From NCBI GenBank assembly GCA_015056005.1, contig SVHB01000024.1, positions 1-33,746 of the forward strand: 33,746 nt of DNA. The letters run 5' to 3'. A model generated the notes under the pieces. The model saw only the letters and a list, made by a program, of their open reading frames with translations, had not been told where the DNA came from and did not search any database. Both the position numbers and the translations under genes were made by a program. Position 1 is the stretch's first letter; each line of letters starts with the position of its first letter. This DNA comes from Clostridiales bacterium. Lineage in GTDB: Bacteria; Bacillota; Clostridia; Christensenellales; UBA1750. This document shows, piece by piece, positions 8,491 through 16,080 of this stretch.

Positions 8491-9013
8491 GGAGGTACGT
8501 TCGAGAGGTTTCACCTCTCGAGCTTTTTTGGGGGATGGTTTAGCGGGCGGTTCTTTTGTGCAACTATAAATAATAAGCGGTGACACCTCATCCGTCACCC
8601 TTCGGGTGCCACCTGAACGGGTCGCAATTATAAATTGCTCCCCGCTTTGGCTACAAATCGTCCACCGGACGATTTGCTTAACGCGTCGCGCCTCTAGGGG
8701 AAGGCAAGCGCTGCTGCATACTTCGGAAAATAAAATAATTACGGCATTTAAAAATACTATCGCATAACTCCCTCAGTCGCCCTTTGGATAGACAGTCCAC
8801 CGGACTGTTTGCTTAACACGTTGCACCTCCGAGGAGACGCCGAGATATCTCAGCATTCTCAAAATGTTGACTGTCTGAAAATAATGCCAATAAACAATAT
8901 TTTGAGTTTGCTAAAATTACTTGCCTTCCCCTTGAGGGGAAGGTGCCTCGAAGAGGCGGATGAGGTGTCCGCATTTGAGCTTTTTCTTGCCCAAACAGAA
9001 CACAAAAAGTTTG
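8491..9013. repeat. Degenerate mosaic fragments between noc and parA
   Basis: No gene seen. A perfect C cap is at 8501-8521. After it come scattered hairpins with no complete composite: CACCC-TTC-GGGTG, GCAATT-ATA-AATTGC, AATCGTCC-ACC-GGACGATT (about 8647-8665), a second hairpin with arms ACAGTCC / GGACTGT (about 8786-8802), a CCTTCCCC-TT-GGGGAAGG block (8924-8942) and GCCTC-GAA-GAGGC (8946-8958). The two ACC-loop hairpins are the same module with different paired arms. The AT-rich stretch 8700-8930 holds nothing else I recognise. Confidence 0.7.
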
Positions 9014-9380
9014 AGCAATATAGCCTTCGGCTGAGATATTCACCTTCGGTGAGCGATATGTTTGCTTGCGCAAACGCGATATGCGCCTTGCGGCGTGCGA
9101 TATGTGCGCGAAATTACTTTTCTTCCTTATCAAACTAACCAATTCTTCATCCGTCATAAATTTCGCGAACCAAGAATCCGCGCACGCAAAATACTCTGAC
9201 CCCTGTTTGAACAAGCTCTCAGCTATCCTCGACGTGGCCACCCCTTACGGCCACGTCGACGCAAAAGCCTGACTTTTCCCGATCCCAAAGTCTCAGGAAT
9301 CCAAGGGATGAAATCCCTTGGTTGGATGGGGCTTGGGGAAGGGTGAAGCCCTTCACCAAAAAAACGTTCCCCCCAAGATC
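9014..9380 (-). repeat. Mosaic composite, R orientation (copy 6)
   Basis: D array 9014-9112 (AGCC-TTC-GGCT, TCACC-TTC-GGTGA, GTTTGC-TTGC-GCAAAC and a GCGCC-TTGC-GGCG unit, with GCGATAT-type spacers); G segment to about 9205; E 9229-9259; B 9301-9321; A cap 9339-9355 (GAAGGGT, GAA, GCCCTTC with one T-G pair). Confidence 0.88.
9229..9259 (-). repeat. E palindrome 5 (R)
   Basis: Arms TCGACGTGGCC / GGCCACGTCGA, loop ACCCCTTAC. Confidence 0.9.
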
Positions 9381-9820
9381 GTCACTTCGTGAGCGATATG
9401 TTTGCTTGCGCAAACGCGATATGCGCCTTGCGGCGCGCGATATGTGCGCGAGACGGCTTTACTGCCTTATCACAGTAACCAATTCTTCAACCGTCATAAA
9501 TTTCGCAAACGAAGAATCCGCGCACGCAAAATACTTGTTATTACTCCTTCCGTCAGCCTTGCGGCTGCCACCTCCCTCAAGAGGGAGGCTTTAAATAGAG
9601 CATACTCTAACAAGAAAAGAAACGGGCGATGGACTGTCCAAATCTCTGTCGCATAAGTTCTCACAAAAGCGATCACGATGAACCCATACGTTACGGGTTC
9701 ATCGTAAGCCAAAGCCTGACTTTCCCTGATCCCAAAGTCTCAGGAATCCAAGGGATGAAATCCCTTGGTGGATGAGGGTTTGGGAGAAGGCAAAGCCTTC
9801 TCCCAAGAAACCGTCCCTTC
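9381..9820 (-). repeat. Mosaic composite, R orientation (copy 7)
   Basis: D array 9382-9452 (TCAC-TTC-GTGA, GTTTGC-TTGC-GCAAAC, GCGCC-TTGC-GGCGC); G segment; GTCAGCC-TTGC-GGCTGCC and CCTCCCTC/GAGGGAGG hairpins (about 9552-9590); linker; E 9675-9705; B 9748-9768; A cap with 12-bp arms TTGGGAGAAGGC / GCCTTCTCCCAA (9780-9806, loop AAA); outer end ACCGTCCC. It ends eight bases before parS site 2. Confidence 0.9.
9675..9705 (-). repeat. E palindrome 6 (R)
   Basis: Arms ACGATGAACCC / GGGTTCATCGT, loop ATACGTTAC. Confidence 0.93.
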
Positions 9821-9827
9821 CCCTCCA

Positions 9828-9843
9828 TGTTTCACGTGAAACA
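9828..9843. promoter_or_regulatory. parS: parS site 2 (perfect consensus)
   Basis: TGTTTCACGTGAAACA matches the 16-bp parS consensus exactly. It directly abuts the -35 box of the parA promoter (9844), so ParB bound here could repress its own operon as well as load for segregation. Confidence 0.97.
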
Positions 9844-9872
9844 TTGAAAAAGGGGGAGAAAGGATGTATAAT
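9844..9872 (+). promoter_or_regulatory. Promoter of parA-parB-mscS
   Basis: TTGAAA (9844-9849), 17-bp spacer, TATAAT (9867-9872). The predicted transcript starts near 9879. That excludes the upstream in-frame ATG at 9864, which overlaps the -10 box, and supports 9906 as the parA start. Confidence 0.88.
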
Positions 9873-9905
9873 AGAAAAATAACAAAGAGAAGGACGTGGA
9901 GAGAG

Positions 9906-10676
9906 ATGGGCAAAGTAGTCGCGGTGACGAATCAGAAAGGCGGCGTTGGCAAGACGACGACGGCGGTAAACCTGTCTGCGGCGGTTGCGAAGGCGGGCAA
10001 AAGGGTGCTTTTGGCGGACATTGACCCGCAGGGCAACGCCACAAGCGGCTGCGGCGTGGACAAATCCACGCTTGAGCTCACCATGTTCGACGTGTTTTCA
10101 GGCGAAAGCGCCATAAACGAGGTCATCAAGTCCTCGACCGTGCAGGGGCTTGATGTTGCGCCCGCGAACATCCAGCTTGCAGGCGCGGAAGTGAGCCTTG
10201 TAGACGTAAAAGGCAGGGAGAGCGTGCTGAAAGAAGCGCTGGCGAAGGTAAAGGACGAGTACGATTATGTGTTCATCGACTGCCCGCCCTCGCTGGGACT
10301 GCTGACCCTCAACGCGCTGACCGCAGCCGACAGCGTCCTTGTGCCCATCCAGTGCGAGTATTATGCCCTGGAAGGGCTCACCCAGCTCATGAGCACCGTC
10401 AGGCTTGTGAAGCAAAGGCTGAACAAAAAGCTGGACGTTGAAGGCGTGCTCATGACCATGTACGACGCAAGAACCAACCTTGGCAATCAGGTCGCAGCGC
10501 AGGTCAGAGCATATTTCAAGGATAAGGTCTATAAGACCGTCATCCCAAGGAACGTAAGGCTCTCCGAAGCGCCTTCCCATGGGCTGCCCATCTGCGCCTA
10601 TGACGAAAGAAGCACCGGCGCTGTGGCATATAAAAAGCTTGCAAACGAGTTTTTAATGAACAACGAGGAAGAATAG
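9906..10676 (+). CDS. parA: Chromosome partitioning ATPase ParA/Soj
   Basis: Deviant Walker-A ATPase that forms nucleoid-bound gradients pulled on by ParB-parS complexes. 256 residues from the chosen start; Soj proteins are about 253. Motifs: KGGVGKTT (residues 11-18) and Walker-B-like DYVFIDCPPSLG. The upstream Met at 9864 has a purine-rich sequence before it but lies inside the promoter; MGKVVAVTNQKGG is the usual N-terminus. parB follows after 9 bases, so they form one operon with mscS. Confidence 0.96.
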   Translation: MGKVVAVTNQKGGVGKTTTAVNLSAAVAKAGKRVLLADIDPQGNATSGCGVDKSTLELTMFDVFSGESAINEVIKSSTVQGLDVAPANIQLAGAEVSLVDVKGRESVLKEALAKVKDEYDYVFIDCPPSLGLLTLNALTAADSVLVPIQCEYYALEGLTQLMSTVRLVKQRLNKKLDVEGVLMTMYDARTNLGNQVAAQVRAYFKDKVYKTVIPRNVRLSEAPSHGLPICAYDERSTGAVAYKKLANEFLMNNEEE

Positions 10677-10685
10677 GAGAAAAAT

Positions 10686-11534
10686 ATGAAGATGAAAGGA
10701 CTGGGCAAAGGGCTCGAAGCGCTGCTTGGCGATACCATGGCGGATATTTCGCAGGACGAACAGGCGCTTGCAGACGTTGATATAAACCTTATCGACCCCA
10801 ACCCCAACCAGCCAAGGCGCAGCTTTGATAAGGATAAGCTCAAGGAACTGGCCGATTCCATCGCCGCTGTTGGCGTGATCTCGCCCATTATAGTCTATAA
10901 GAACGGCAATAGATATACCATCATCGCAGGCGAGCGCAGGTATAGAGCAAGCAGAATGGCAGGGCTGAGCACCATCCCCGCTGTGATCAGGGACTATGAC
11001 GAGATCAGGCGCGCTGAGGTCGCGCTGATCGAGAACCTGCAAAGGGACGATTTGAACCCCATCGAGGAAGCCATGGGCATCCATGGGCTTATAGAGCAGT
11101 GCGCCTATACCCAGGAGCGGGCAGCGGAAAGACTGGGCAAGTCAAGACCCGCCATCGCAAATGCGCTCAGGCTTCTGTCACTTGACGATAAGATAAAAGA
11201 TGATGTCAAAAACGGCGTTTTGTCCGCAGGCCACGCAAGAGCGCTGCTTGCTGTGGAAGATGTAAAGCTAAGACAGGAGATCGCCAAAAAAGCCGCCGAG
11301 GAAGGCTGGTCGGTCAGGAAGATCGAACAGTATATAAAGGAACTTGGCAAGCAGGAAAAGCCGAAAAATAAGCTTTCCGACGCAGAGCTTGATCAGGTCG
11401 GCGACCAGTTCAAGAAGATGTTCGGTTTGAAGGTCAGCTTTTCGGGCGACAGGAACAAGGGCAGGATCACCCTGCACTATTCCTCGTTTGAAGAGCTTGA
11501 AAGAATATATGATCTTATAAAACAGGAGGATTAA
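10686..11534 (+). CDS. parB: Chromosome partitioning CTPase ParB/Spo0J
   Basis: Binds parS, clamps DNA with CTP and loads SMC. 282 residues, as for Spo0J. The N-terminal LGKGLEALL motif stimulates ParA. CTP-binding motifs: NPNQPRR, GERRYRASRMAG and ENLQRDDLNPIEEA. The HTH has GKSR, IANA, RLLS and LSAGHAR, giving Arg/Ala/Ser/Gly at the specificity positions, ParB-type rather than Noc-type. SD AGGAG lies about 7 bases before the ATG. It sits between parA (9-bp gap) and mscS (2-bp gap). Confidence 0.97.
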   Translation: MKMKGLGKGLEALLGDTMADISQDEQALADVDINLIDPNPNQPRRSFDKDKLKELADSIAAVGVISPIIVYKNGNRYTIIAGERRYRASRMAGLSTIPAVIRDYDEIRRAEVALIENLQRDDLNPIEEAMGIHGLIEQCAYTQERAAERLGKSRPAIANALRLLSLDDKIKDDVKNGVLSAGHARALLAVEDVKLRQEIAKKAAEEGWSVRKIEQYIKELGKQEKPKNKLSDAELDQVGDQFKKMFGLKVSFSGDRNKGRITLHYSSFEELERIYDLIKQED

Positions 11535-11536
11535 AA

Positions 11537-12400
11537 ATGGAAAACCCTACCAACTATTTCTCGTTTGAATGGCTCCTCGGCTCAGGCGTTGTTGCCAAGG
11601 TCGTCTCCTGCATGATAATCGCCCTTGTTGGGCTCATCGTGCTTAAAATCTTCTCCGGCTGGGTCAAAGGCCGCATCGCCCGCGGCAAAAAGCAGGAAGC
11701 AATGAACTTCATCTACCGCAGCGGCAAAGCACTCATCATCTGCCTGACCGTGGTCATCATGCTCATGCAGTTTGAGATGTTCTCTTCCGCAATGGTGTCC
11801 CTGCTCGCAGGCTCCGGCGTTGTCGCGGTAGTCGCAGGCTTTGCATCTCAGGATGCGCTGGGCAACCTCGCATCGGGCGCAATGCTCATGCTCACCCACC
11901 CCTTTGAGGTAGGCGACAGGATCAGGATCCCCGATAAGGGCATCGACGGCTTTGTTGAGACTATGACCATCCGCCATACCATCGTGCGTACCCTCACCAA
12001 CACCAGAATGGTCATCCCCAACTCCACCATGAACACCCTCGTTATCGAGAACCTCAACATGAGCGATGAAAAGGTCGTGAACCTGCTTGAGATCGGCGTA
12101 AGCTATAAAAGCGATATCGAGCTTGCAAGGCGCATCATGGCAGAGGAAGTCGAAAAGCATCCCGCCTTTGTCGATACAAGGTCTGAAGAAGATAAGGCCG
12201 CAGGCGTTCCCGCAGTCGGTGTCATCTGCATCGCCCTTGCCGATTCTTCCGTGACCCTGAGAGCTCCGTTCACCAGCCCCGATGCAGGCAGCGGCTTCGG
12301 CGCTCTTTCCGACCTCAGAATTTCCGTCAAAAAACGCTTCGACGAGGCCGGCGTTTCCATCCCCTTCCCCCAGAGAGTCGTCCATATCGCCAAAGACTAA
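11537..12400 (+). CDS. Small-conductance mechanosensitive channel, MscS family
   Basis: Inner-membrane tension-gated channel protecting against hypo-osmotic shock. 287 residues, the size of E. coli MscS. Three hydrophobic segments lie at about residues 18-40, 66-86 and 88-115. The last is the Gly/Ala-rich pore helix (AGSGVVAVVAGFASQDALGNLASGAMLML region), followed by the soluble MscS beta domain with THPFEVGDRIRI. GGAGG in the end of parB acts as SD; the start is 2 bases after the parB stop. Third gene of the par operon, with its own terminator. Confidence 0.93.
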   Translation: MENPTNYFSFEWLLGSGVVAKVVSCMIIALVGLIVLKIFSGWVKGRIARGKKQEAMNFIYRSGKALIICLTVVIMLMQFEMFSSAMVSLLAGSGVVAVVAGFASQDALGNLASGAMLMLTHPFEVGDRIRIPDKGIDGFVETMTIRHTIVRTLTNTRMVIPNSTMNTLVIENLNMSDEKVVNLLEIGVSYKSDIELARRIMAEEVEKHPAFVDTRSEEDKAAGVPAVGVICIALADSSVTLRAPFTSPDAGSGFGALSDLRISVKKRFDEAGVSIPFPQRVVHIAKD

Positions 12401-12414
12401 AACCAATCTATCCC

Positions 12415-12449
12415 AAAACGACCCGGCAATGCGCTCGGGTCGTTTTTTT
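12415..12449 (+). terminator. Intrinsic terminator of parA-parB-mscS
   Basis: Arms ACGACCCG (12418-12425) and CGGGTCGT (12436-12443) with seven Ts (12443-12449), 15 bases after the mscS stop. This unit has a classical terminator and no mosaic composite directly at its stop, unlike glgP, GH2, GH51 or purD. Confidence 0.93.
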
Positions 12450-12629
12450 ATCCGATTTTTATACGACAAACCAAAGCGTTTCCCCGACATCGCGCGCGAA
12501 ATCGCCCCATGATCATCCGACAAACCGGGCGGGCTTTCGACATGGAAAATACATGAAGTAAGTTTAAGAACAGTTAATGTAAGGAATTTTTATTAGCAGA
12601 AAAGTATGGGGAAATTGTGCTGTATTATA
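12450..12629. other. AT-rich gap after the mscS terminator
   Basis: No gene, repeat module or RNA seen. TATTATAC at 12623-12630 stands just before the next D array and could serve as a -10 box, but no -35 is visible. Confidence 0.4.
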
Positions 12630-13110
12630 CATGAAAAATTGCACCTGCGGTGCAGCGATATATTGCACCCTTGGTGCAGCGATATTCCCTTCGGGAGCGA
12701 TATTCACCTTCGGTGAGCGATATGCGGCTTCGCCGCGCGATATGTGCGCGAGACGGCTTTTAAGCCTTATTAAACTAACCGGTTTTTCAGCCGTCATAAA
12801 TTTCGCGTATTTTTAGTACGCGCACGCAAAATACTTGTTATTACTCCTTCCGTCAGCCTTGCGGCTGCCACCTCCCTCAAGAGGGAGGCTTTAAATAGAG
12901 CATACTCTAACAAGAAAAGAAACGGTCGATTGAATACCCAAATCTCTGTCGAATAACCGCCCTGAAAATAAATCACGAGTGGCCCATACCTGCCGGGCCA
13001 CTCGTAAGCAAACGTATAAAATTTTCTGATCCTAAAGAATCAGGGATCCAAGGGATGAAATCCCTTGGTCGGATGGGGCTTGGGGAAGGGTGAAACCCTT
13101 CACCAAAAAC
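12630..13110 (-). repeat. Mosaic composite, R orientation (copy 8)
   Basis: The longest regular D array, 12640-12752. It has five GCGATAT spacers (12655, 12679, 12697, 12717, 12737) between TGCACC-TGC-GGTGCA, TGCACC-CTT-GGTGCA, TCCC-TTC-GGGA, TCACC-TTC-GGTGA and GCGGC-TTC-GCCGC. Then the G segment, GTCAGCC-TTGC-GGCTGCC, linker, E 12975-13005, B 13048-13068 and A cap 13085-13101 (GAAGGGT, GAA, ACCCTTC). Confidence 0.92.
12975..13005 (-). repeat. E palindrome 7 (R)
   Basis: Arms ACGAGTGGCCC / GGGCCACTCGT, loop ATACCTGCC. Confidence 0.93.
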
Positions 13111-13549
13111 CCGTCCTCCTAAATCGTCACTTCGTGAGCGATATTTCCCTTCGGGAAGCGATATGCGGCTGCGCCGCGCGATATGTGCGCGAGACGGCTT
13201 CTATACCTTAAAAAACTAACCAATTCTTCAACCGTCATAAATTTCGCGTATTTTTAGTACGCGCACGCAAGATACTTGCCATGACTCCCTCAGTCGGCTT
13301 CGCCGACAGCTCCCTCAGGGAGGGCGCCTTTATAGAGCAACCACTTACTGTAACATAGAAACGGACGATTGACCGCCCAAATCTCTGTCGCATAACCGCC
13401 CACAAAAGCAATCACGCGTGACCCATACTTTACGGGTCACGCGTAAGCAAACGTATGAAATTACTCAACCAAAAAGCCGCGGGATCCAAGGGATGCAATC
13501 CCTTGGTCGGATGGGGCTTGGGGAAGGGTGAAACCCTTCCCCAAAAAAC
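13111..13549 (-). repeat. Mosaic composite, R orientation (copy 9)
   Basis: D array 13126-13192; G segment; GTCGGC-TTC-GCCGAC and CTCCCTC/GGGAGG hairpins (about 13288-13325); linker; E 13414-13444; B 13486-13506 (loop GCA); A cap with 12-bp arms TTGGGGAAGGGT / ACCCTTCCCCAA (13518-13544, loop GAA). It ends 5 bases from the hflX stop codon (minus strand). Confidence 0.9.
13414..13444 (-). repeat. E palindrome 8 (R)
   Basis: Arms ACGCGTGACCC / GGGTCACGCGT, loop ATACTTTAC. Confidence 0.93.
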
Positions 13550-15304
13550 TTATTCCAACATTTTAAGCACCCTCGCGTGGGAAACGGGGTCGATGGTGAA
13601 GGTAATGAGGGTACCGGAGTCGTTATATTCTTCGGCTTTAACGGTACCGTACTTATGGATGAAAGCGGAGACATTGCTTTTTGCGTAGGGGATGAGGAGG
13701 GTATCGTCGATCATTCCGCCGCGCAGCTCGTCCTGAATAAGCAAAAGGAGCCTGTCGAGGTTGAGCCTGTGCTTGCCCGAGACGGCGACGCAGGGCTTTT
13801 CAACGATGTCCATGAGCGCAGGCGACTTATCGCATTTGTTGTAAGCGTAAATACGTGGCTTATCGCCCGCGCCGAGCTGAGTGAGGACCTCGTCGACCAC
13901 CTGCTGCTGCTCGCGCATGTGTGGGCTGGAAGCGTCGGCAACAACAACGAGCAGATCGGCGTACAGCGCCTCTTCAAGGGTCGACTTAAAGGCGTCGACC
14001 AATGTGTGCGGCAGGCGGCTGATGAACCCTACCGTGTCGACCAAAAGGCATTCGCTGCCGTCGGGGAGGCTGATGCGGCGCGTGGTGGTGTCAAGGGTGG
14101 CAAAAAGCTGATCCTGAACGTATACGTCGGAGCCGGATATAGCGTTCAAAAGGGTCGACTTGCCCGCGTTGGTGTAGCCGACAAGCGCAGCCACGGGCGT
14201 TGCGTTTCGCTCGCGCTTCTGGCGGCGTACAGCGCGGTTTTTGGCAACGGCGGCGATCTCGCGCTCGATCTCGTTTATGCGCATCCTTATCCTGCGCCTG
14301 TCCATCTCAAGCTTCGTCTCGCCCGGGCCCCTCGTACCGATACCGCCGCCCAGCCTCGACATGGCAACGCCCATGCCGATCAGGCGCGTGGAGTTGTACT
14401 TGAGCTGCGCAAGCTCGACCTGCAGCTTGCCCTCTCTGGACTGCGCGCGCCCGGCGAAAATATCGAGTATCAGCATCGTGCGGTCGATTATCTTGCAGCC
14501 GGTGAGCTGGGTGAGGTTCTTTATCTGTACGCCCGTGAGCTCGTCGTTGAAAATTATCACCTGCGCTGAAAGCGACTGCGCGATCAGGGAAAGCTCCTGC
14601 GCCTTGCCGCTGCCGATGTAAGTGCCCGGCTCGGTGGTGCGGCGTTTCTGGCAATCGATGTAAACCGTCCTGACCCCAGCCGTGTCGGCAAGGGCCTTTA
14701 GTTCGCGCATGGTCTCACTCTCTGGGTCGTCCCTGCCGAAAAGGATTGCGCTCTCCCCCTCCTCCTCGTTGGAAGTCGTGGAAAACGCGTCGATCTGCGC
14801 GTCAACGTCCAGAATCGTTTGATACCAGTCGTTCTGGGGAATGCGGTAAATGCCGTAAACATCGGAGACCGTCACGCCCATATCGTCGCCGTTTGGGCAA
14901 AGCCATGCGCACTGCACAGCCGAAGGCCTGCCGTCCTTGACCGATAGCGAAGCCATAGCGTCCAAGCGCAGTGTCTTGAGCGAGTTTAGGTCAACCAGCG
15001 ACAGCGCAGGGTCGCCGTTTGGATGCGTGTGCAGGCACCTGATGCCCGCAAGCGTCCTCCCGCTCCTGCGCAGCCTGAGGTTTATGAGCGATACCGTGTT
15101 GCTGTCGCCGATCGATACGTCAAGCACGCCGCCCGTGCGGTCAATGTATACCGCGATCTCGCGCTGCAGTATCCCGGTGTACTTCGCAAGCGCTTCCATA
15201 AGCTCCCGCGAGGCAAACTCGTCCGCGTCAGTCGGTATGTCGTATATCGATTCCATCTCGTCAAGCAAGCTTAAACGAATGTTCTCAATAGCGCCGTTTA
15301 TCAT
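13550..15304 (-). CDS. hflX: Ribosome-associated GTPase HflX with N-terminal JAMM-like domain
   Basis: HflX splits stalled or hibernating 70S ribosomes. I chose MINGAIENIR (ATG at 15304), giving 584 residues; the open frame runs on upstream only through repeat DNA that encodes no plausible protein. The HflX core occupies about residues 185-584: N-terminal domain with GSGKAQEL, the GGGIGTRGPGETKLE motif, G1 GYTNAGKST (376-384), G2 TTTRR, G3 DTVGF and G4 NKCD. Residues 1-170 form an extra domain with HTHPNGDPALSLVD (92-105), an exact JAMM pattern H-x-H-x7-S-x2-D, and a candidate Glu49 upstream. This suggests a Zn-binding MPN/RadC-like fold; activity is unproven. Extensions of this type occur, to my recollection, in clostridial HflX. 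Weak SD AGGGAAAG. Confidence 0.94.
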   Translation of the reverse strand: MINGAIENIRLSLLDEMESIYDIPTDADEFASRELMEALAKYTGILQREIAVYIDRTGGVLDVSIGDSNTVSLINLRLRRSGRTLAGIRCLHTHPNGDPALSLVDLNSLKTLRLDAMASLSVKDGRPSAVQCAWLCPNGDDMGVTVSDVYGIYRIPQNDWYQTILDVDAQIDAFSTTSNEEEGESAILFGRDDPESETMRELKALADTAGVRTVYIDCQKRRTTEPGTYIGSGKAQELSLIAQSLSAQVIIFNDELTGVQIKNLTQLTGCKIIDRTMLILDIFAGRAQSREGKLQVELAQLKYNSTRLIGMGVAMSRLGGGIGTRGPGETKLEMDRRRIRMRINEIEREIAAVAKNRAVRRQKRERNATPVAALVGYTNAGKSTLLNAISGSDVYVQDQLFATLDTTTRRISLPDGSECLLVDTVGFISRLPHTLVDAFKSTLEEALYADLLVVVADASSPHMREQQQVVDEVLTQLGAGDKPRIYAYNKCDKSPALMDIVEKPCVAVSGKHRLNLDRLLLLIQDELRGGMIDDTLLIPYAKSNVSAFIHKYGTVKAEEYNDSGTLITFTIDPVSHARVLKMLE

Positions 15305-15330
15305 AATTCTTTCCCTGCCTTTCGTTTTAG

Positions 15331-15480
15331 GGGGTACGATTTTTTGGAAGAAGGCGTTGCCTTCTCCCAAGCCCTCATCCACCAGAGGATTGCATCCTCT
15401 GGACTCCGCGGCTTTGGGGTAGTGGGAGTTTTCGCGTTTGTGGTCGATGGCGGCGGCAAGTATGCCGCCATCGAGATTTA
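15331..15480 (+). repeat. Mosaic half-composite, F orientation, in the hflX leader (copy 10)
   Basis: Outer end GGGTACGATTTTTTGG (15332-15347); A cap 15349-15365 (AGAAGGC, GTT, GCCTTCT); B hairpin 15382-15402 (CCAGAGGAT, TGC, ATCCTCTGG); E 15444-15474. It has no linker, G or D modules. It lies between the hflX promoter and its start codon, so it is transcribed antisense as part of the hflX 5' UTR. Confidence 0.88.
15444..15474 (+). repeat. E palindrome 9 (F)
   Basis: Arms TCGATGGCGGC / GCCGCCATCGA, loop GGCAAGTAT. Confidence 0.9.
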
Positions 15481-15515
15481 CGCTGCAGAAAGTTATACTT
15501 AAAAGTTCAGGTAAT

Positions 15516-15544
15516 ATTATACCCTCTCGCCCGCCCGTTTTCAA
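15516..15544 (-). promoter_or_regulatory. Promoter of hflX
   Basis: On the minus strand: TTGAAA (15544-15539), 17-bp spacer, TATAAT (15521-15516). It predicts a leader of about 205 nt containing the E, B and A hairpins. It sits in the gap between the left half-composite and the right composite. Confidence 0.82.
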
Positions 15545-15545
15545 T

Positions 15546-15942
15546 GGGCACGGCTGCCGATGATATGCGCCTTGGGGCGAGTGATATGTTTGCTTCGCAA
15601 ACGCGATATGCGCTTTGGGGCGCGCGATATGTTTGCTTCGCAAACGCGATATGCGCCTTGCGGCGCGCGATATGTGCGCGAGGGGGCTTTTTTATGCCTT
15701 ATCAGAGTAACCAAGTCTTCAGCCGTCATAAATATCACGAACTAAGAATACGCGCACGCAAAATACTCCGACCCCTGCTTGAACAAGCACTCAGCTATCC
15801 TCGACGTGGCCACCCCTTACGGCCACGTCGACGCAAAAGCCTAAATTCCCTGATCCCAAAGTCTCAGGAATCCAAGGGATGAAATCCCTTGGTGGGATGG
15901 GGCTTGGGGAAGGGTGAAACCCTTCACCAAAAAACCGTACCC
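15546..15942 (-). repeat. Mosaic composite, R orientation (copy 11)
   Basis: D array 15561-15682 with GTTTGC-TTC-GCAAAC twice, GCGCC-TTGC-GGCGC and GCGATAT spacers at 15603, 15624, 15646 and 15667. Then the G segment, E 15801-15831, B about 15870-15890, A cap about 15910-15926 and outer end CCAAAAAACCGTACCC (15927-15942). This outer end pairs with 15332-15347 at 15 of 16 positions as an inverted repeat. Confidence 0.9.
15801..15831 (-). repeat. E palindrome 10 (R)
   Basis: Arms TCGACGTGGCC / GGCCACGTCGA, loop ACCCCTTAC. Confidence 0.9.
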
Positions 15943-16011
15943 AAAAAAAATCTGCGCGCTTATCCAAACAGCGCAAAAGCTTAGCGGAATCGCTCAGCAA
16001 ATCGAGCTTGA

Positions 16012-16040
16012 TTGACTTATGATCCCGGATAAAGTAAAAT
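16012..16040 (+). promoter_or_regulatory. Promoter of the GH2 gene
   Basis: TTGACT (16012-16017), 17-bp spacer, TAAAAT (16035-16040). It lies outside the repeat composite. A short AGCG-GAAT-CGCT symmetry sits just upstream at 15983-15994 but is too short to call an operator. Confidence 0.8.
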
Positions 16041-16080
16041 TTATGTATAAAGTGCAAAACAAAATATCGGAGGTGTTTTT

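Noticed and set aside
9864-9905. An ATG at 9864 as the parA start
   Set aside because: It precedes and overlaps the TATAAT box of a consensus promoter, so it would not be in the transcript.
12640-12752. A CRISPR array
   Set aside because: The constant part is only 7 nt and the variable parts are short palindromes, not 30-nt spacers; no cas genes are present.
15305-15643. A longer hflX start giving 697 residues
   Set aside because: The extra 113 codons translate the B, E and cap repeats and cross the hflX promoter; a normal start with a purine-rich SD-like region exists at 15304.
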